Assembly: GCF_001305855.1 (NCBI RefSeq)
Contig: NZ_LIXZ01000012.1
Location: forward strand, 1-64,000
DNA from: Rossellomorea vietnamensis
GTDB lineage: Bacteria; Bacillota; Bacilli; Bacillales; Bacillaceae_B
Direction of reading: 5' to 3'
DNA length: 64,000 bases
In this document: positions 56,365 to 64,000 of the stretch, one piece after another
Layout: each line of letters begins with the position of its first letter
How positions within the stretch are numbered: the stretch's first letter is position 1
Made by a program: the position numbers and the translations under genes
Notes under the pieces: generated by a model
Database searches by the model: none
What the model was told of the DNA's origin: nothing
The model's input: the letters and a program-made list of their open reading frames with translations, nothing else

Positions 56365-56574
56365 TCAAGGATGGGTATGAAATAAAAGATTTGAAAAATA
56401 CTTTCGCGCATTCGCCGTTTTCACATGCAAAGTAGCGCTTCTTTTATTTTCTGTATGTTTAAAAACAACAAAAGCTCCACTGAGATTTTCGGTGACCTTT
56501 TCTATCTTAAAGCCCTTTTGCAGGAGAAAATCAATCTTATCCCTTTCACTTAAGAACTCTTGATAATCGGACAT
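56365..56574 (-). CDS. Small protein of the pyrimidine operon, unknown (69 aa)
   Basis: A 69-residue soluble protein reading MSDYQEFLSERDKIDFLLQK at its start and KYFSNLLFHTHP at its end. The predicted mixed fold has a central beta-rich part (SGAFVVFKHTENKRSATLHV) and ends in a His-containing tail. Start ATG 56574 behind GGGAGGGTG; the frame is open 16 codons further upstream without a ribosome binding site. It lies 44 bp after the permease gene. No family recognised. Confidence 0.6.
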   Translation of the reverse strand: MSDYQEFLSERDKIDFLLQKGFKIEKVTENLSGAFVVFKHTENKRSATLHVKTANARKYFSNLLFHTHP

Positions 56575-56618
56575 TTCAACACCCTCCCATTCTCCTATTT
56601 GGAACCACTGTAGCCCAT

Positions 56619-58091
56619 TCAAGAAAAGCTTGTGCCCGTTGGGGATTTTTCGATAACGTTTTCTTCTGATTCTTCAATGATCCAATCACGTCCTACCGAC
56701 ATGCCCAGATATTTCTCATCACTGGGATCGGAAAGCTCGGCCTGCTCATACTTTTTGAACCACCAATATTTAGCCAATACGTAATAGCAGAGGGCTCCTA
56801 TACCAAATCCAACCAAAAACGAAAAGTTAGGAACAAAATATGAAGCGACTGCCCCAAAGATCCATGAGATGAAGCCCGCAAGATTAATTCCTTTCATGTA
56901 GCTGAATTGTCCACTATCTTCATATAATGCCGGCACATTGACCCGGCGTTTTCTTATAAAATAGTAATCTGATATCAATATTCCGACGATCGCGGATAAA
57001 ATCCCCCCTACAAACAGAAGAACGGGAATGATGATATCGAAAAGGTTCCATGGCTGGACGATCGTCCCTACGACCCCGGCAGTTAACACACCGGCCCAAA
57101 ATGGAAACTTTGGCCCCCCAACATTTGAAAAGATGGTAGCTGCAGGTACTATATTGGCCGCAATATTCGTGGACCATTGTGCCAGGACGATCATCAGGAG
57201 CAGGATTCCCAAGACAAATCCGCTTGCTGCCTCCTGCAGGGCAACTACAGGATCATAATTCAGAACGGCTATATACGAAATACCGCCGATTAATACCATA
57301 AATGCTTGAGTTATCGGCAGGGCTATAAGATTACCAATAAGAGCACTCCGGTTTCTCTTGAACCAATTCCTTTCATTGCTTGGAGCCTTCATGAAGCGTG
57401 AAATGGAAGGAATATCTGCTGAAAGTGTTGCCCAAAATCCCATATTACTAAAAATCACGACAAGGAAAGCGGTAAAAGTGGCTGCTCCCGTCACCGGACT
57501 TTCAACCCAGCTCCATATATCTCTTCCATGAGAAGCTGCGGAGTCTGACAATGACGAATACATCCAGACTGAGATGAGAATGATGACTGGGGCAGCAAGG
57601 TCTGCAAAACGTTCTACAGCCTTAATCCCAAGCGCAGTATTCACCAATTGAAGAATAGCAAAAATCAGAAAACACACAAACCAATTATCAAAACCTGATA
57701 ATATATTTAGAATTCCGTTCATCGCAGTAGCACCGAAGTATGTGTTAATTCCAAACCACATGGAAGCAGCCAGGCCACGAACAACGGATGGGATATGCGT
57801 GCCGATCGTTCCGAAGGGTGCTCTCATGTATACAGGGAAGGATAAACCATGTTCGATTCCTATATCGCCGGTTAAGGTAATAAATAACCCAATTGCAAGG
57901 GAACCTATGATCGTGGCTAAAACGACGAGGGGTAATGGTAACGATACGACACCGGCCCCACCGATGGCGAATGTTGCAAGTACGACTACCATCCCCACCC
58001 ACATAAAGGAATAGCCAAGCTTTGTAACTTTCCTTTCACTTTCTTTGACCGGTAATAAATCTGGAGACTTTAAGTAACTTCTTTTCAACAT
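56619..58091 (-). CDS. NCS1 family nucleobase:cation symporter
   Basis: A 490-residue membrane protein with about 12 helices of the NCS1 type (Mhp1/allantoin permease/uracil permease group). N-terminal SPDLLPVKESERKVTKLGYSFMWVG, then GIEHGLSFPVYMRAPFGTIGTHIPSVVRGLAASMWFGI, carry the family motif and substrate-binding Trp region. Context suggests uracil, thymine, dihydropyrimidine or hydantoin uptake. The ATG at 58091 is preferred over a GTG two codons upstream. The preceding 141-bp gap contains a long hairpin. Confidence 0.9.
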   Translation of the reverse strand: MLKRSYLKSPDLLPVKESERKVTKLGYSFMWVGMVVVLATFAIGGAGVVSLPLPLVVLATIIGSLAIGLFITLTGDIGIEHGLSFPVYMRAPFGTIGTHIPSVVRGLAASMWFGINTYFGATAMNGILNILSGFDNWFVCFLIFAILQLVNTALGIKAVERFADLAAPVIILISVWMYSSLSDSAASHGRDIWSWVESPVTGAATFTAFLVVIFSNMGFWATLSADIPSISRFMKAPSNERNWFKRNRSALIGNLIALPITQAFMVLIGGISYIAVLNYDPVVALQEAASGFVLGILLLMIVLAQWSTNIAANIVPAATIFSNVGGPKFPFWAGVLTAGVVGTIVQPWNLFDIIIPVLLFVGGILSAIVGILISDYYFIRKRRVNVPALYEDSGQFSYMKGINLAGFISWIFGAVASYFVPNFSFLVGFGIGALCYYVLAKYWWFKKYEQAELSDPSDEKYLGMSVGRDWIIEESEENVIEKSPTGTSFS

Positions 58092-58145
58092 GAACACCCC
58101 ATTTTGTTTGCTTCGAATGGCTTTACCAATCTTTTCACAAGAGAG

Positions 58146-58186
58146 GCGAGTGGGTATAAAGTCTGAAATTCTTTACACCCGCTCGC
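58146..58186. other. Long intergenic hairpin between hydantoinase and permease genes
   Basis: Arms GCGAGTGGGTATAAAG (58146-58161) and CTTTACACCCGCTCGC (58171-58186) form 15 of 16 pairs around a 9-nt loop. No T-run follows on the minus strand, so it is more likely an mRNA-stability or attenuation element than a plain terminator. It is not seen between the other catabolic genes. Confidence 0.6.
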
Positions 58187-58231
58187 GAGGAGTCGTTCTA
58201 CCATTAAGATGGATGCTTCCCTAAAAAAGGA

Positions 58232-59659
58232 TCAGCTCTTAGAAGATTGAAGTGCTGCACTCTCTTCATTTACCAGCAGGTTACCGTATTTTGCTCTCTT
58301 AATATACTTTCCGGTACCCTGTTTCCCTACAAACGTTTTATCTTTGATGACATATTCACCCCTGGATAATACAGAAACCGGTTCACCTTTAATCTTCATG
58401 CCTTCGAACGGGTTATAATCTGCTGCCATATGATGGGTCGCAGCAGAGATGACTCTTTCTGCTTCCGGATCAAAGATGACGATATCTGCATCCGAACCAA
58501 CGGCGACGGTTCCTTTCTGAGGATACAACCCAAACAATTTCGCACTTCTCGTCGACATGATATCCACGAACTGATTCAAGCTTATGCGTCCTTTTTCAAC
58601 CCCTTCTGAGAATAATATGGATACACGGTCCTCAATGATCGGTCCGCCATTCGGAATTTTAGTGAAGTCTTCTTTCCCAAGATCCTTCTGCCCCTGGAAA
58701 TCAAAAGAACATTGATCAGATCCCAATGTTTGAAGCTGCCCGCTTTTCAAAGCATTCCATAAGACGTCCTGATGCCACTTTTCCCTGAGTGGAGGCGACC
58801 ATACGTACTTCGCCCCTTCAAAGTTAGGACGTTCTAAATAAGTTTGATCAAGGACCAGATACTGTGGACATGTTTCACCCCATACATTCAACCCTTTACT
58901 CCTCGCCGCTGAAATCTGTTCCACGGCCTCCGAGCATGAAACATGTACAACATATAGTTGTGAATCCGCTAATCCCGTTAGTTTAGCCGCTCTGCCAGTG
59001 GCTTCCCCTTCAAGTTCAGGAGGTCTCGTCAAAGCATGATAAATCGGTTCCGTTTTCCCTTCTTCTAATGCCTTCTCGGTTAAGTATTCAATGACATCCC
59101 CATTTTCTGCGTGAACCATGACGAGAGCCCCGAGCTCCCTTGCAGCAACCAATGTTCTAAATAAAGTCTCGTCGTCTGCCTGAAATACATTTTTATACGC
59201 CATAAACACTTTGAAAGATGTAATCCCTTCCTCCTGTATGACTTCAGGCAGTTGGGAGAGTACTTCTTGATTGATCTCCCCGATCATTAAATGGAAGCTA
59301 TAATCGATAACGGCTCTATCCTTTGACTTCGCATGCCATGTATCGATGGCACTTTGAAGTGGTTCTCCTTTATTCGTTAAACAGAAATCAATAAGGGTCG
59401 TTGTCCCCCCGAACGCAGCGGCAATCGTTCCGGTTTCAAAGTCATCCTTTGAAACCGTCCCGCCAAATGGCATTTCCAGATGTGTGTGCGGATCGACTCC
59501 TCCGGGGAAAATGAATTTTCCGCTTGCATCAATCACTTCAGCCTCTCCTGCATCAAATCCTTTTCCTATCGCTGCAATCTTCCCGTCTTGTATCAGGATA
59601 TCTGCTTTATACGTATCAGTTGCTGTTACAATCGTTCCATTTTGAATGATTTTATCCAT
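58232..59659 (-). CDS. Dihydropyrimidinase (D-hydantoinase family)
   Basis: A 475-residue amidohydrolase with a binuclear metal centre: H58-x-H60 (DPHTHLEMPFGGT), the carboxylated Lys150 (SFKVFMAYKNVF) and later His residues (MVHAENGDV; VVHVSC). The enzyme opens dihydrouracil or dihydrothymine to N-carbamoyl-beta-alanine or the methyl analogue; the same family also hydrolyses D-hydantoins. In this operon dihydropyrimidinase is the expected role. AGGAGG precedes the ATG, and preA ends 16 bp upstream. Confidence 0.92.
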   Translation of the reverse strand: MDKIIQNGTIVTATDTYKADILIQDGKIAAIGKGFDAGEAEVIDASGKFIFPGGVDPHTHLEMPFGGTVSKDDFETGTIAAAFGGTTTLIDFCLTNKGEPLQSAIDTWHAKSKDRAVIDYSFHLMIGEINQEVLSQLPEVIQEEGITSFKVFMAYKNVFQADDETLFRTLVAARELGALVMVHAENGDVIEYLTEKALEEGKTEPIYHALTRPPELEGEATGRAAKLTGLADSQLYVVHVSCSEAVEQISAARSKGLNVWGETCPQYLVLDQTYLERPNFEGAKYVWSPPLREKWHQDVLWNALKSGQLQTLGSDQCSFDFQGQKDLGKEDFTKIPNGGPIIEDRVSILFSEGVEKGRISLNQFVDIMSTRSAKLFGLYPQKGTVAVGSDADIVIFDPEAERVISAATHHMAADYNPFEGMKIKGEPVSVLSRGEYVIKDKTFVGKQGTGKYIKRAKYGNLLVNEESAALQSSKS

Positions 59660-59675
59660 TACGGTACCTCCTGGT

Positions 59676-60962
59676 TTATTTTACTGCATTAACTTTAGAG
59701 CCCGACAGGTTACTCATGACTGCTTGACGTTCGTTCCAGGTCATCGGCATCTGACCACTCGGAACTTCAATCATATCAATGGCGCCATCAACCGGACAGA
59801 CAATCGAGCAAAGATTACATCCGACACAGTCTTCTTCCCTCACCTTTAGATAGCTATTTCCATCAGGATCCTTCAGCATATCAATACACTGATGAGAAGT
59901 ATCTTCACATGCAATGTGGCACTTATTACAATTGATGCACACGTCAGTATTGATTTGGGCCACTACACTATAATTCAGATCCAGATTACCCCAATCGGAA
60001 AATTTCGGCACTGACTTTCCAACAATCTCCTGAACGCTTGGTATTCCTTTATCATCTAAATAATTATTCAATCCATCGAGCATATCCTCGACGATCCTGA
60101 AACCATGGTGCATCGCTGCCGTGCATACTTGGACTCCGGAAGCACCCATAAGCATGAACTCCACGGCGTCCTGCCAATTTGACACTCCCCCCATACCTGA
60201 AATCGGAACATTGATTCTCGGGTTTCTAGCACATTCTGCCACCATGTTCAAGGAAATAGGTTTCACTGCGGGTCCGCAATATCCACCGTGAGCACCCTTA
60301 CCGCCAACATGGGGAATTGTGTTCCATGAATCCAGATCCACTCCGGCAAGGCTATTGATCGTGTTGATCATGCTGACAGCATCCGCTCCGCCTCGAACGG
60401 CTGCTTCGGCTGTCACGGTTATATCCGTTATATTAGGTGTGAGCTTTACAATTACCGGTGTCTTGGCCACTTCCTTTGCCCAGTGAGTTTGTTTCTCGAC
60501 CAGCTCAGGCACTTGACCGGAGGCAGACCCCATCCCCCGTTCAGCCATCCCATGGGGACAGCCGAAATTCAATTCCAATCCATCAACGCCTACATCCTCT
60601 ACTTTTTTAACGATTTCATGCCATTTTTCCTGCTTCGGCTCCACCATTAATGAAGCAATGATGGCGTGATTCGGGAATCTCTTCTTAGTTTCATATATTT
60701 CTTTTAAATTCACTTCCAATGGACGATCCGTAATCAATTCGATATTATTGAAACCCGCTACCCTCTGACCATTAAAGCTTACTGCTGCGAACCGGGATGA
60801 AACATTTATAATGGGTTCACCCAACGTTTTCCAAACCGCACCTCCCCATCCAGCCTCGAAAGCCCTTTGAACCTGATACCCTGAGTTCGTTGGTGGCGCA
60901 GATGCTAACCAAAATGGATTGGGTGATTTGATCCCCGCTAAATCTATGCTTAAATTCGCCAT
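59676..60962 (-). CDS. preA: NAD-dependent dihydropyrimidine dehydrogenase, catalytic subunit
   Basis: A 428-residue protein: a dihydroorotate dehydrogenase-like FMN barrel (residues about 1-310) and a C-terminal ferredoxin domain with two [4Fe-4S] motifs (CINCNKCHIAC and CVGCNLCSIVC). The active-site cysteine is in NFGCPHGMAERGMGSASGQ. With PreT it reduces uracil and thymine to dihydro forms using NADH. GGGGGGAATT precedes the ATG. It follows preT after 24 bp. Confidence 0.93.
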   Translation of the reverse strand: MANLSIDLAGIKSPNPFWLASAPPTNSGYQVQRAFEAGWGGAVWKTLGEPIINVSSRFAAVSFNGQRVAGFNNIELITDRPLEVNLKEIYETKKRFPNHAIIASLMVEPKQEKWHEIVKKVEDVGVDGLELNFGCPHGMAERGMGSASGQVPELVEKQTHWAKEVAKTPVIVKLTPNITDITVTAEAAVRGGADAVSMINTINSLAGVDLDSWNTIPHVGGKGAHGGYCGPAVKPISLNMVAECARNPRINVPISGMGGVSNWQDAVEFMLMGASGVQVCTAAMHHGFRIVEDMLDGLNNYLDDKGIPSVQEIVGKSVPKFSDWGNLDLNYSVVAQINTDVCINCNKCHIACEDTSHQCIDMLKDPDGNSYLKVREEDCVGCNLCSIVCPVDGAIDMIEVPSGQMPMTWNERQAVMSNLSGSKVNAVK

Positions 60963-60986
60963 GGAATTCCCCCCTCTTAAACAGTT

Positions 60987-62342
60987 TTAATTCGTTTTCA
61001 CTGTCGAACATATCTCATGTAAATGGTATGCTGCCTGCTTCCCTTGCTCTGCAGCCGTAACGACCATTGCTTCCCCGATTCCTTCACCGAATACGATGTC
61101 CCCACAGGCAAAAATCGAAGGGTTCGATGTTTGAAAAGTACCGGGGTCAACCTTTAGCACTCCCTCAGAGTGCTCTAACCCGAATTGTTCAATCAGTGTA
61201 AGATGACGGGTCTGCCCTATGGCTTTAATAACGACATCAACCGGCAAAATGAATTCGGAGCCGTTAACCGGAATGGGTCGTCTTCTTCCATCTGACCCCG
61301 GCTCTCCAAGCTCCATCCTGATACATTCGATCCCTGTAACCTCTCCTTTTTCATTCCCGATGATTCTACGGGGAGCCGTCAACCAGCGGAACTCCACACC
61401 ATCCTGCTTAGCAAATTCGTATTCAAAATCATAAGCTGTCATTTCTTCTTTTGTACGCCGGTATAAGATTTTCACATTCTCTGCTCCCAGACGAATGGAG
61501 CAAGTGGCTCCATCTATCGCTGTGTTTCCTGCACCAATCACCACTACTTTTTTACCGATGTAGTCGTGATTTAACTTGCCACTTTTGGTTTTCTTCACAA
61601 ACTTAATGGCATCATGCACACCTATCAGATCTTCTCCATGAATCCTCAAGTCCGGGACACTGGACATTCCTGCAGCCAGGATGACAAAATCATGTTTCAT
61701 TGCAATTTCCCCTGCAGATATATCCCGACCCACTTTAACATTTGTCCGGATCTCTACATTCAGTTTCTTTACCTGTTCCACTTCCCAATAAGAAATGCTT
61801 TGAGGAAGGCGGAACGAAACGATGCCATAAGTATTTAAGCCCCCCGCTTCTTTTTCAGCCTCATAGATCGTTACATCATATCCTAAGCGCGCGAGTTCCC
61901 TGGCTGCCGAAAGTCCGGCTGGTCCCCCTCCAATAATTCCGACTTTCTTTCCGTTCGGCTCTCCCGCTTCAAAGAGCACAGTGTCATTATGTCTTGCCCA
62001 ATCTGTGGCATACCGTTGAAGATCCCCGATCATAATCGGTTTGGTTGAAGAATTTAGTACACATGCTCCTTCACATAGCTCCTCTGTCGGACAGACCCTT
62101 GAGCAGCTCGCCCCGACGGGATTTGCAGACATGATTGTCTTAGCAGAACCCTTTAAATTCCCTGATGCAATCTTTTTGATAAATGATGGTATATCGATAC
62201 TTGTCGGACAGGCTTGAATGCAAGGTGCATCATAGCAGTACAAACATCGATTTGCTTCCTCGAGTGCCTCCCTGCCAGTTAACCCCTTATGGGTTTCCTG
62301 AAAATTTTTCTCGAGATTGAGTAATGAAAGTGTGTTGGACAA
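60987..62342 (-). CDS. preT: NAD-dependent dihydropyrimidine dehydrogenase, PreT subunit
   Basis: A 451-residue flavoprotein of the glutamate-synthase small-subunit type. An N-terminal iron-sulfur region (CLYCYDAPCIQACPTSIDIP and CSRVCPTEELCEGACV) leads to two Rossmann motifs: FAD (GIIGGGPAGLSAARELARLGYDV) and NAD(P) (VVIGAGNTAIDGA). It passes electrons from NADH to PreA. The start is TTG at 62342 with GAGGGGG upstream. It is 69 bp after the beta-ureidopropionase gene in the same operon. Confidence 0.93.
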   Translation of the reverse strand: MSNTLSLLNLEKNFQETHKGLTGREALEEANRCLYCYDAPCIQACPTSIDIPSFIKKIASGNLKGSAKTIMSANPVGASCSRVCPTEELCEGACVLNSSTKPIMIGDLQRYATDWARHNDTVLFEAGEPNGKKVGIIGGGPAGLSAARELARLGYDVTIYEAEKEAGGLNTYGIVSFRLPQSISYWEVEQVKKLNVEIRTNVKVGRDISAGEIAMKHDFVILAAGMSSVPDLRIHGEDLIGVHDAIKFVKKTKSGKLNHDYIGKKVVVIGAGNTAIDGATCSIRLGAENVKILYRRTKEEMTAYDFEYEFAKQDGVEFRWLTAPRRIIGNEKGEVTGIECIRMELGEPGSDGRRRPIPVNGSEFILPVDVVIKAIGQTRHLTLIEQFGLEHSEGVLKVDPGTFQTSNPSIFACGDIVFGEGIGEAMVVTAAEQGKQAAYHLHEICSTVKTN

Positions 62343-62411
62343 ACTGACTTCCCCCTCTTCATTTCCGATTAATGAATCAATGATGGAACACTCCTTATGG
62401 TTCCTGCTTGG

Positions 62412-63302
62412 TTATGGAAGTAACGCCGTCATATCGTTATAGGTTTCGGGTCTCCTGTCACGATAAAACTGCCATGTGTCCCTTACTTCCCTTAATAACT
62501 TTTTATTCATTTCCCCGATGATCACTTCATCCTGATCCCTGCTTCCAACTGAAACAAAGCTCCCCCTCGGATCGACCAGATAGGACTGGCCGTAGAATTC
62601 ACCCATATTCCAGGGACCTTCATATCCGACGCGATTGATGGCTCCCAAATAGTATCCATTTGCTACTGCATGAGCAGGCTGTTCAAGTTTCCATAAGTAT
62701 TCGGAAAGCCCTGCTACGGTCGCTGACGGATTAAAGACAATTTCCGCCCCCTTCAACCCTAATAAACGCGCTCCTTCAGGGAAATGCCTGTCGTAACAAA
62801 TGTAGACCCCTACCTTCGCATAAGCCGTATCAAATACCGGATACCCAAGATTTCCCGGTTTGAAATAATATTTCTCCCAGAATCCGTATCCTTCCTCCCC
62901 GACACCCACGTGAGGGATATGCTGTTTTCGATATTTTCCCAAGTATGTTCCATCTGCGTCGATGACAGCTGCCGTATTATAGTAGGTTGCTATTCCTTCC
63001 CGTTCATAGATTGGTAGAACAATGACCACACTCAGCTCTTTGGCAAGATCCTGAAATTGTTTTGTAGTCGGACCATTCGGGATTTCTTCTGCAGAGTCAT
63101 ACCATTTAGGATTCTGCTCTGAACAAAAGTACGGCCCGTAGAAAATCTCCTGCAAACATATGATCTGAGCACCTTTTTTCGCTGCATCTCTCACTAGTTC
63201 CACATGCTTTTTGATTGCGTTCTCCTTATGGACGTCCACTGTTTCCTTCCCGTCGACATCATGAGAAGCCTGAATGAGTCCAATTGTAACCAAATCTGAC
63301 AT
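62412..63302 (-). CDS. Beta-ureidopropionase (nitrilase superfamily)
   Basis: A 296-residue amidohydrolase with the nitrilase triad: Glu52 (ICLQEIFYGPYFC), Lys126 (GKYRKQHIP) and Cys169 (VGVYICYDRHFPEGAR). It hydrolyses N-carbamoyl-beta-alanine to beta-alanine, CO2 and ammonia. Context with preTA and dihydropyrimidinase makes this role much more likely than N-carbamoylputrescine hydrolysis, though the two subfamilies are close. GGGGGAATT precedes the ATG. First gene of the operon, with the shared 19-bp element and two cre-like sites upstream. Confidence 0.92.
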   Translation of the reverse strand: MSDLVTIGLIQASHDVDGKETVDVHKENAIKKHVELVRDAAKKGAQIICLQEIFYGPYFCSEQNPKWYDSAEEIPNGPTTKQFQDLAKELSVVIVLPIYEREGIATYYNTAAVIDADGTYLGKYRKQHIPHVGVGEEGYGFWEKYYFKPGNLGYPVFDTAYAKVGVYICYDRHFPEGARLLGLKGAEIVFNPSATVAGLSEYLWKLEQPAHAVANGYYLGAINRVGYEGPWNMGEFYGQSYLVDPRGSFVSVGSRDQDEVIIGEMNKKLLREVRDTWQFYRDRRPETYNDMTALLP

Positions 63303-63338
63303 TCCAATTCCCCCATTACGTTAAGATTTTTATAAAAT

Positions 63339-63353
63339 AGTAAGCGCTTTCAT
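63339..63353. promoter_or_regulatory. cre-like site 1 (CcpA)
   Basis: Minus strand reads ATGAAAGCGCTTACT, fitting the cre consensus WTGNAANCGNWWNCW at every position. It lies between the promoter element and the start codon, a location for roadblock repression. Confidence 0.75.
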
Positions 63354-63367
63354 TGTTTTTGCTTCAC

Positions 63368-63382
63368 ATGTAAACACTTACT
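63368..63382. promoter_or_regulatory. cre-like site 2 (CcpA)
   Basis: ATGTAAACACTTACT fits the cre consensus with one deviation at the central G. Its centre is 29 bp from site 1, about three helical turns. Confidence 0.55.
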
Positions 63383-63458
63383 AGATTTCACTACCGTTTG
63401 GTTGAATTCTGAATTTTAAGTATTTTCACTTTATTTTAACCCGTACTAAAATAGTTTG

Positions 63459-63477
63459 CATTATACATTGTGTAACA
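63459..63477. promoter_or_regulatory. Shared 19-bp promoter element, copy A (beta-ureidopropionase operon)
   Basis: CATTATACATTGTGTAACA is identical at 18 of 19 positions to copy B at 54447-54465. On the minus strand it includes a perfect -10 TATAAT (63460-63465), while the sequence 17 bp upstream (AGGGTA) is a poor -35. This is typical of activator-dependent promoters. Confidence 0.65.
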
Positions 63478-63667
63478 CGAACTACCCTCATCATTTGTCA
63501 TTATGTATTGATATCAATTTAGTAAGACACTTTGTCCGTTTCTCATAACGTATCATACGCACCTCGAAAAATTTGTAGAATAATTTGTCTAAATCTTATA
63601 AAAATTCAGTTTTTAATCGACAAAGTTCACAAATCCCTCATTTCACCTTATCTTTTATTTACAAAAA

Positions 63668-63695
63668 AACAGCCTCATCAAATGAAAAGGCTGTT
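63668..63695 (-). terminator. Terminator after the CstA-like gene
   Basis: Arms AACAGCCT and AGGCTGTT, followed by a T-run on the minus strand. Confidence 0.8.
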
Positions 63696-63701
63696 CCTCG
63701 A

Positions 63702-64000
63702 TTAACGGTATGAATTGACTGAGTTCATTTTCACTGACTGCTGTCTTTCCGGTCTGTACTTTACTACTTGTCCAATAAACCAGGCGAGTACGGCTAACCA
63801 GATGATTGCTCCAAGAACCATCGAAACTGAATAAGAAAGTCCGAAGCCTTCCGGTGCATAGAAAATATACGAACTTACCACTGCTGTCATAAACAACGCG
63901 GGAAGACTGCAAATCCAGTGGAATTTTGCTTTCTGCAATAAATAGATGGAAGCGGTCCATAGCATCACAGTCGCTACTACTTGATTCGACCAGCCCACAT
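63702..64000 (-). CDS. CstA family carbon starvation protein, C-terminal part
   Basis: Partial gene; the 5' end lies beyond the window. About 99 C-terminal residues are visible, starting in GWSNQVVATVMLWTASIYLL, with three hydrophobic helices and a short cytosolic tail (KYRPERQQSVK). The GxSNQxxA segment and helix pattern resemble the end of CstA-type peptide or pyruvate transporters. The apparent GTG at 63998 is only an internal codon. Confidence 0.55.
   Translation of the reverse strand, partial: VGWSNQVVATVMLWTASIYLLQKAKFHWICSLPALFMTAVVSSYIFYAPEGFGLSYSVSMVLGAIIWLAVLAWFIGQVVKYRPERQQSVKMNSVNSYR

Larger units (their letters stand above)
63303..63667. other. Promoter region of the pyrimidine operon
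   Basis: About 365 bp without a coding frame, A/T-rich (especially 63400-63660). It contains the 19-bp element at 63459-63477, two cre-like sites at 63339-63382 and long poly-A/T stretches that may act as activator-binding or curved DNA. Confidence 0.7.

Overview
The window looks like chromosomal backbone of a low-GC, spore-forming Bacillaceae species (Bacillus sensu lato, perhaps a Rossellomorea-like lineage; the genus is inference). The evidence is strong purine-rich ribosome binding sites, frequent GTG/TTG starts, sporulation and germination genes (SpoVK, SirA, a Spo0E-like phosphatase, a Ger receptor operon, a sporulation-type PAS kinase), and gene order matching Bacillus subtilis over long stretches: ccdA-yneI-ccdC-yneK, sirA-yneF-tkt-ynzC-yneB-yneA/lexA, glnA-glnR-ynbB-hflX-spoVK-hfq-miaA, and mutS-mutL. 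I saw no IS element, prophage, CRISPR array or rRNA.

Layout. 1-5.8 kb: trpS behind a tryptophan T-box, then small metabolic and membrane genes (YdjM-like, Nudix, HAD, a cardiolipin synthase, VanZ-like). 5.9-8.0 kb: selB, the selenocysteine elongation factor, preceded by a tiny membrane-protein gene. 8.2-13.2 kb: a Sco-type copper lipoprotein and a germinant receptor operon in the order permease-A-C. 13.3-17.6 kb: sbcD-sbcC. 17.7-20.3 kb: a YvrJ-like micro-gene, a lipoprotein, a 96-nt tRNA with anticodon UCA (best read as tRNA-Sec) with its own promoter and terminator, and a PAS histidine kinase. 20.4-26.1 kb: yneK, an M50 peptidase, the ccd cytochrome c maturation genes, a Spo0E-like protein, CamS lipoprotein, YneF and SirA. 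26.3-32.7 kb: tkt, the SOS locus (yneA-yneB-ynzC divergent from lexA with three LexA boxes) and glnRA with GlnR boxes. 32.8-48.7 kb: ynbB, hflX, a TRIC channel, spoVK, hfq, miaA, a penicillin acylase, an FAD oxidase with a half-length MFS protein, a DUF4385 protein, and mutSL. 48.8-51.5 kb: DedA and a divergent pair of cell-envelope proteins (a secreted unknown and VanW).

51.5-63.5 kb is the metabolic accessory region: a complete reductive pyrimidine degradation pathway. A nucleobase permease imports the substrate. PreT-PreA reduces uracil or thymine, a dihydropyrimidinase opens the ring, and a nitrilase-type beta-ureidopropionase releases beta-alanine (or the 3-aminoisobutyrate analogue), CO2 and ammonia. 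A class III aminotransferase makes the semialdehyde and an MmsA-type dehydrogenase converts it to acetyl- or propionyl-CoA. A PucR-type regulator lies inside the region. The promoters of the two catabolic operons carry the same 19-bp element (18/19 identical) over their -10 regions, about 9 kb apart, and the upstream operon also has two cre-like sites. This links the genes into one regulon. The window ends inside a CstA-like transporter.

The two most notable signals are the selB plus tRNA-Sec pair, which implies a selenocysteine trait although no selenoprotein is in view, and the duplicated promoter element of the pyrimidine regulon. The latter predicts a regulator site not named by any feature type.
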